From: Caldalkalibacillus uzonensis
GTDB taxonomy: Bacteria; Bacillota; Bacilli; Caldalkalibacillales; Caldalkalibacillaceae
DNA: 64,000 nt
Reading direction: 5' to 3'
Assembly: GCF_030814135.1 (NCBI RefSeq)
Contig: NZ_JAUSUQ010000001.1
Location: 310,001 to 374,000 of the forward strand
The notes under the pieces are model-generated. The model was not told where the DNA came from and did not search any database. It saw only the letters and a list, made by a program, of their open reading frames with translations. Positions 59,301-64,000 of the stretch are shown here, piece after piece (position 1 is the stretch's first letter; every line of letters starts with the position of its first letter). The translations under genes were made by a program, and so were the position numbers.

Positions 59301-60746
59301 CTACTTGTTGGCTGCCTGTTTCACTTCTGCACATTTGCCGGGTGTGGGAAACAATTTGTCCGGATTAAGCAATTGCTGGGGGTTAAACACATCCCTGATC
59401 TGTAATTGGGCTTCTATCTCTTCATCAGTAAAGACGAAGCGCATCTCTTCTTTTTTCTCAATGCCCACACCATGTTCACCTGTAATCGACCCGCCCACAT
59501 CAGCGCATACTTTTAATACTTCAGAACCTACCTTGACAGCCAAGTCCGTCTCACCCGGTTTGCGGGAATCAAACAAAATCAGCGGATGCAAGTTGCCATC
59601 TCCGGCATGAAATACATTGGCAATGCGCAATCCGGAACGTTCACTGATTTCTCTAATACGGGCCAAGACTTCGGGCAGACGGCTACGGGGAATCACCCCA
59701 TCCTGCACCAGATAATCTGGGGAAATTGCCCCCATGGCACCAAAGGCTGTTTTCCGATTGGCCCACCATCTTGCAGCCTCTTCAGGCGTTTGGGCCACTT
59801 TCACCTCCCTGACATGATGCTTTCTGCATACTTCCACCACTTCAGCAATCTGATCATCAATTCCCGCAGAAATGCCATCCACAGCCAAGAGCAAAACGGC
59901 TTCAATGTCCCGTGGATGTCCCACTGGAAAATTGGCTGCTTCTACTGCTTCAATAGCCACTTTGTCCATCATTTCCAGTGCAGCAGGCACAATCCCTGCT
60001 GCAATAATATCAGAAACGGCATGGGAAGCATCTTGCACTTTATCAAAATAAGCCATGACGGTTTTCTTTTGCTCTGGTGTTTTGAGGATACGCACCTTTA
60101 TTTTGGTCACAATAGCAAGGGTCCCCTCCGAACCGGTCAACAAGCCCATTAAATCGTAGCCTGGCATGTCAGGAACACCGCCTACTTCGATGATGTCTCC
60201 ATTGGACAAGACCAGTTCCATCCCCAGCACATGATTGGTGGTCACTCCGTATTTCAGGCAGTGGGCCCCCCCTGCATTTTCGGCCACGTTTCCCCCAATG
60301 GTGCACGCATATTGACTGGAGGGGTCAGGGGCATAATAATAACCTTTATCCGCAATGGCGTTGGTCAGTTTCAAATTGACGAATCCCGGTTCAACCACAG
60401 CGTAGCGGTTATGAAGATCTACTTCCAGCAGCTTTTTCATACGTACCAGGCTAATTATGACCTCGTTGTTTTGGGGAATGGCCCCTCCACTCAGTCCCGT
60501 TCCCGCTCCCCTAGGGATAAACGGAATCTGTTGCTGATGAAGATATTTCACGACAGCAGAGACTTCTGCGGTTGAATCAGGGAAGACAACTGCCCGTGGG
60601 ATTCCTCTATGGATGGTATACCCATCACATTCATAAGCAACAAGATCTTCATAGCGGTACAAGACGTCCTCTTCACCTACAATTGACTGTAACTGGACAA
60701 CAACAGGATCCTGTGCTGATTGGAGCCGCTGCTTCTTTTTAAACAC
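59301..60746 (-). CDS. glcD: FAD-linked oxidase, glycolate oxidase subunit GlcD-like
   Basis: The 481-residue protein has a PCMH-type FAD domain (about 40-215: PRGAGTGLSGGAIP, GGNVAENAGGAHCLKYGVT) and an FAD-oxidase C domain ending with FHAGDGNLHP and GSITGEHGVGIEKK. It oxidises glycolate (or D-lactate) to the 2-oxoacid. The start is GTG at 60746, behind AAGGAGG that overlaps the end of glcF. It is similar in length and context to B. subtilis YsfC. D-lactate dehydrogenase activity cannot be excluded. Confidence 0.92.
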   Translation of the reverse strand: MFKKKQRLQSAQDPVVVQLQSIVGEEDVLYRYEDLVAYECDGYTIHRGIPRAVVFPDSTAEVSAVVKYLHQQQIPFIPRGAGTGLSGGAIPQNNEVIISLVRMKKLLEVDLHNRYAVVEPGFVNLKLTNAIADKGYYYAPDPSSQYACTIGGNVAENAGGAHCLKYGVTTNHVLGMELVLSNGDIIEVGGVPDMPGYDLMGLLTGSEGTLAIVTKIKVRILKTPEQKKTVMAYFDKVQDASHAVSDIIAAGIVPAALEMMDKVAIEAVEAANFPVGHPRDIEAVLLLAVDGISAGIDDQIAEVVEVCRKHHVREVKVAQTPEEAARWWANRKTAFGAMGAISPDYLVQDGVIPRSRLPEVLARIREISERSGLRIANVFHAGDGNLHPLILFDSRKPGETDLAVKVGSEVLKVCADVGGSITGEHGVGIEKKEEMRFVFTDEEIEAQLQIRDVFNPQQLLNPDKLFPTPGKCAEVKQAANK

Positions 60747-60748
60747 CG

Positions 60749-62158
60749 CTAGTGCACCTCCTTGGTGGGGGCTACTTGTTTGAAAGTGTCTTGATCAAGC
60801 TCATCATTCTGCTCACTGCTTTGCTGGTAAGCCCAGTCCAGTACCTGTACCGTATGAACCACACGCTGGTTACGTCCGTCGCACAAAACACCCATGGCCA
60901 TTTGCAGCATACAGCCCGGGTTGCCCATAGAAATCAATTCTACATCTTGAGGAACATGCTGCATCTTTTCCGTTAAAATTTTGCCGGCCATCTCGGGATT
61001 GGTCAAATTATAAATTCCTGCACTGCCGCAACATGTATCCGCATGGGACATTTCCACAAGTTCAACACCGGGGATCTCCTTCAACAATTGGCGTGGTTCA
61101 AAGCGAACGCCTTGCCCGTGAGCCAGATGGCATGCATCATGATACGTCATGCGCATCTGAAGGGTGCCTTTGGGTTTCTCATAGCCATTTTCATATAAAA
61201 ATTTAGATACATCTTCAACCTTTGCAGCAAATGTGTAAGCTTTGTCTTTGTAGCGCTCATCATGGTGCAATAATTCGGCATACTCCTTTAATGCACAACC
61301 GCATCCGGCAGCATTTACGATAATTTTATCGACGCCAACCGACAAAAATGCATCAATATTCTGACGAGCCAGCTCCTTGCCCTTCTCCCGATCCCCGGCA
61401 TGAACATGAAGTGCCCCACAGCATGTTTGATTTTTGGGTAACACCACTTCATAACCGTTGCGCGACAGGACACGAATGGTAGCCTCGTTGATGTCACTAA
61501 ACATCACATCCATGACACAGCCTGTCAAGAGTCCGACACGCAGTTTGGTTTCCCCCTGGGCAGGTACCACAGTTGGATAACGTTTAAGAACAGGAGTTGC
61601 AACAGGAGGCATAATATTTTCCATATCCCGCATATGGGCTGGTAAAATGTTGAGCAAGCCCAATTTGCGAGTGAGCCACTGTAAACCGCTTTTTTGATAA
61701 AATTTTAACAGCTGCCCCAGCAATTGCAGTCTGGACGGGTAGGGAAATATGCCCCTGAGAAAAAAGTTGTGCAGCCATCCTTTCCAGCCCTTTAAAGGCA
61801 TCGCTTGGCGGATCTGTCCTCTCGCTTCCTCAATAAGTGCCCCGACTTGGACTCCGGCTGGACAAGCCGTCTCACAGGCCCGGCAATCTAAACAGGTGAA
61901 GACAGGATCTTCAAAGGCCTCGTTCACCTCCATCTTGCCTTGGGCAACCGCTTTGATCAAATGAACCCGTCCCCGTGGTGATTGATGTTCATGCCCTGTC
62001 TGCAAATAGGTGGGGCAGGCTTCCAAGCACATCCCGCAGTGCACACAAACTGAAAACTTATCTTCGTCCGGTGGATCCTCCCACAAGTAATTGCTTGGCG
62101 ATTGACACGTAGGTGCTGCTCGACCGCTTATCTTTAGATGCTGTCCGGGAACACTCAT
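60749..62158 (-). CDS. glcF: Glycolate oxidase iron-sulfur subunit GlcF-like
   Basis: The 469-residue protein has two [4Fe-4S] motifs, CVHCGMCLEACP (C38, C41, C44, C48) and CLDCRACETACP (C89, C92, C95, C99), and two CCG domains (CCGALHVHAGD, CCGSAGIYNL). It conducts electrons from GlcD/GlcE to the respiratory chain. It sits between glcE and glcD with gaps of 0 and 2 bp. Confidence 0.94.
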   Translation of the reverse strand: MSVPGQHLKISGRAAPTCQSPSNYLWEDPPDEDKFSVCVHCGMCLEACPTYLQTGHEHQSPRGRVHLIKAVAQGKMEVNEAFEDPVFTCLDCRACETACPAGVQVGALIEEARGQIRQAMPLKGWKGWLHNFFLRGIFPYPSRLQLLGQLLKFYQKSGLQWLTRKLGLLNILPAHMRDMENIMPPVATPVLKRYPTVVPAQGETKLRVGLLTGCVMDVMFSDINEATIRVLSRNGYEVVLPKNQTCCGALHVHAGDREKGKELARQNIDAFLSVGVDKIIVNAAGCGCALKEYAELLHHDERYKDKAYTFAAKVEDVSKFLYENGYEKPKGTLQMRMTYHDACHLAHGQGVRFEPRQLLKEIPGVELVEMSHADTCCGSAGIYNLTNPEMAGKILTEKMQHVPQDVELISMGNPGCMLQMAMGVLCDGRNQRVVHTVQVLDWAYQQSSEQNDELDQDTFKQVAPTKEVH

Positions 62159-63466
62159 TTATAACCCCCCTACAAATCGTTTGTGGTTTAAGGTGAGCTG
62201 AGGATCGATTGTTTTGCGGATGCCTTCCAAGATGGAAAAATAAGCTGGCTTGTTCCCCCAGACACTCACTTTTTGCCTGAACGAGAGCGGTGCATGCCGT
62301 ATGACGACGTAGCCGTTTTTTTGCTCTACAAAAGAACGAATCTTATTGACAACTGTCTCAGTTTGCGGACTATTCTCCCTGATATAAACCGTTGACAAGC
62401 CATGGCCCACTCCACCATGGGCTTCCAGAGCCACCCCGTGCTGGCCAGCCAAGCGCTGACACGCTTCAACAATGGGCAACACATCCAGGTTTTTGCTCCC
62501 GATTTTTAATGCAACTTCGCGCTGAGCTTGCTCATATTGTTCGCTGGGATTGGGGGGAAGTATGGCAAAACGGTGCCACCATTCTCTTGCCTTGTCCTGC
62601 TTTAAGATATTCACATAGGTTCCCTGTGGAACGTTGTTTTTGATCCATTGCACCTGGTAATCGACTGCCTTTTCCCGGTCTTCAAAGGCGATGGCCAGCC
62701 CATACCCCTCCTGTTCTGCCAGTCGTTTGTTCAGCAAGGGATTGAGCAGTTCCAAGGTGACCGGTTCCAGTACCGAATCTAAAAGCTGGATAACAAACTG
62801 GCGAATTTCATCTGTTTTGTCCTCCTTAAATGTAAGCAACACGAGCCGTTCATCTTTAGGGAGAGGGCGCAATTTCATGGTGATTTCAGTCAACACGCCC
62901 AATGTCCCCATGGAACCGATAAATAACTTATTCATATCATAACCGGCTACATTTTTGACCACTTTACCGCCGCTTCTGATAATTCGGCCGTCGGGATAAA
63001 CAGTGCAGAGCCCAATGACATGGTCCCGCGCAGAACCGTATTTCAAACGCTTTGGCCCACTGTCATTGGCCGCAACAACGCCGCCAATCGTAGCCGTTTG
63101 GGGCCAATACGGGTCAAGAGGCAGCATCTGTCCACGCTCCGCCAAAGCTGCTCTGATTTCGGCAATCGTTGTTCCAGGCTTGACGGTGATGGTCAAATCC
63201 CCCGGAGAATGCTCCACAATCCCTCTTAAGCGTGATAAACTAAGCAACAAATCTGCTTTGGCAGAAGTTCCGCCAAATCCCCGCTTAGTGCCTCCTCCCA
63301 TGGGGATGACTTTTAACCCTTTACGGCTGGCAAAGCTTAAAATGCGGGCCACCTCATCTTCACTTTGCGGATAAACCGTATAGGGTGCCCAGTTGCCAAA
63401 TGGATCAATATCATGCGCATTCTCCTCAATGTGCTCTGTATGCTGTTGCAATTCAGTTATTAGCAT
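62159..63466 (-). CDS. glcE: FAD-binding oxidase, glycolate oxidase subunit GlcE-like
   Basis: The 435-residue protein has a PCMH FAD domain (about 25-200: IPMGGGTKRGFGG, GGVVAANDSGPKRLKYGSARD, GGKVVKNVAGYDMNKL) typical of GlcE, and a C-terminal half with HGGVGHGLSTVYI. The ATG follows GGGGAAAGG. With GlcD and GlcF it completes the three-subunit glycolate oxidase. Confidence 0.92.
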   Translation of the reverse strand: MLITELQQHTEHIEENAHDIDPFGNWAPYTVYPQSEDEVARILSFASRKGLKVIPMGGGTKRGFGGTSAKADLLLSLSRLRGIVEHSPGDLTITVKPGTTIAEIRAALAERGQMLPLDPYWPQTATIGGVVAANDSGPKRLKYGSARDHVIGLCTVYPDGRIIRSGGKVVKNVAGYDMNKLFIGSMGTLGVLTEITMKLRPLPKDERLVLLTFKEDKTDEIRQFVIQLLDSVLEPVTLELLNPLLNKRLAEQEGYGLAIAFEDREKAVDYQVQWIKNNVPQGTYVNILKQDKAREWWHRFAILPPNPSEQYEQAQREVALKIGSKNLDVLPIVEACQRLAGQHGVALEAHGGVGHGLSTVYIRENSPQTETVVNKIRSFVEQKNGYVVIRHAPLSFRQKVSVWGNKPAYFSILEGIRKTIDPQLTLNHKRFVGGL

Positions 63467-63502
63467 ACCTTTCCCCTGCCTTTATCTCTCTTTTGTAACG
63501 CT

Positions 63503-64000
63503 TTATTTCTTGTTCAGCAGTGCTTCTACGTAACATAAATGTTCAAACATGGCCTCCCTGGCCTGTTCTGCTTTTTGCTCTTTAATCGCCAAATAGATGG
63601 CCACATGCTGCTTCCGGATGGATGAGGAAACTGCTTCTGAATGGAGTGCCATATTGTGACAGTTGATAATCGCCTTTTTTAACAAAACCGACACTGTCTC
63701 CATCAAACGGATAATCACCTTATTGCGCGTCGCCTCAGCAATGGCCATATGGAAGGCATAATCTGCCTCCCAATCTTCGAGGGAATCAGAGTTTTCTAAC
63801 ATCTGTAAAGCTTTTTCCATCTGCTGTACATGGGCTGCAGTACGGCTTGTGGACGCCAGCTCAGCACTGCCCACTTCTAAAATTTTGCGCACGTTAAACA
63901 CATCAGTCAGATCCTGTTTATCTAGAAGCAACAGTTGTTCAAACAACTGTGCCGAATCAAACGAACGGATGAACGCCCCTTCCCCTTGCTTCACTTCCAA
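63503..64000 (-). CDS. GntR/FadR-family regulator, FCD domain (5' end outside window)
   Basis: The 165 residues present begin LEVKQGEGAFI, the wing of a GntR winged helix, followed by a helical FCD ligand domain with metal-type residues (DYAFHMAIAEAT, RKQHVAIYLAIKEQKAEQAREAMFEHL). The N-terminal HTH lies beyond base 64000. It is the first visible gene of the operon, 36 bp before glcE, and likely controls it, as LutR or PdhR-type regulators do. The effector, glycolate or lactate, is inferred. Confidence 0.88.
   Translation of the reverse strand: MEVKQGEGAFIRSFDSAQLFEQLLLLDKQDLTDVFNVRKILEVGSAELASTSRTAAHVQQMEKALQMLENSDSLEDWEADYAFHMAIAEATRNKVIIRLMETVSVLLKKAIINCHNMALHSEAVSSSIRKQHVAIYLAIKEQKAEQAREAMFEHLCYVEALLNKK

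Noticed and set aside
59586-60152. Open frame of 188 codons on the plus strand inside glcD
   Set aside because: It is antisense to a well supported enzyme, His/Phe/Cys-rich and without recognisable domain or ribosome-binding site.

Overview
The window reads as a chromosomal segment of a spore-forming, low-to-mid GC Gram-positive of the Bacillaceae. The evidence is the Bacillus subtilis-type gene order around recG-rpe-priA-rpoZ-remA, the complete PyrR-controlled pyr operon, SpoVM, and a full SpoVA-type spore gene set. Many thermophilic or alkaliphilic Bacillaceae (for example Caldalkalibacillus or Geobacillus relatives) would fit. The species is inference. No insertion sequence, prophage or CRISPR array was seen.

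Layout. 1-20.1 kb is a mostly minus-strand housekeeping block. It runs fapR (cut by the window edge, with its own promoter and a FapR operator), recG, sdaAA, sdaAB, fakA and an Asp23 gene. Next come divergent rpmB and the tiny spoVM, then rpe, rsgA, prkC, prpC, rsmB, fmt, def, priA, coaBC, rpoZ, gmk, remA and yloC. The order follows B. subtilis, but thiN and rlmN are missing from their usual slots and an intrinsic terminator separates rpoZ from coaBC. 20.2-27.6 kb holds a P-type Ca2+ ATPase, rqcH, and a plus-strand NHEJ set: ku, a stand-alone LigD-type ligase and a stand-alone LigD-type polymerase. In B. subtilis the last two are one protein. 27.6-33.7 kb is mixed: an SCP2 protein, pncB, DUF3054, an M32 carboxypeptidase, a tRNA-Ser(CGA), a DUF84 NTPase and a CapA lipoprotein.

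33.8-46.0 kb is the de novo pyrimidine operon pyrR-pyrP-pyrB-pyrC-carA-carB-pyrK-pyrD-pyrF-pyrE, transcribed leftward. It has a strong sigma-A promoter, two PyrR attenuators (pyrR leader and pyrP-pyrB gap) and a terminator hairpin that contains the pyrE stop codon.

46.0-53.4 kb is the most interesting region. It is a spoVA-2mob-like spore cluster: DUF1657, a membrane-anchored di-heme c-type cytochrome, a second DUF1657, a DUF421 protein with a C-terminal DUF1657-like tail (the '2Duf' architecture), spoVAC, spoVAD and spoVAEb. A convergent DUF421-DUF4363 pair and a third DUF421 gene are next to it. Related operons are linked to high spore heat resistance. A di-heme cytochrome inside such an operon is, as far as I know, not a described member.

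53.5-64 kb holds a heterodimeric ABC exporter pair with one degenerate ATP site, then a 2-hydroxyacid (glycolate/lactate) utilisation operon: an FCD-domain GntR regulator (cut by the window end), glcE-, glcF- and glcD-like genes, and an LctP-family permease.
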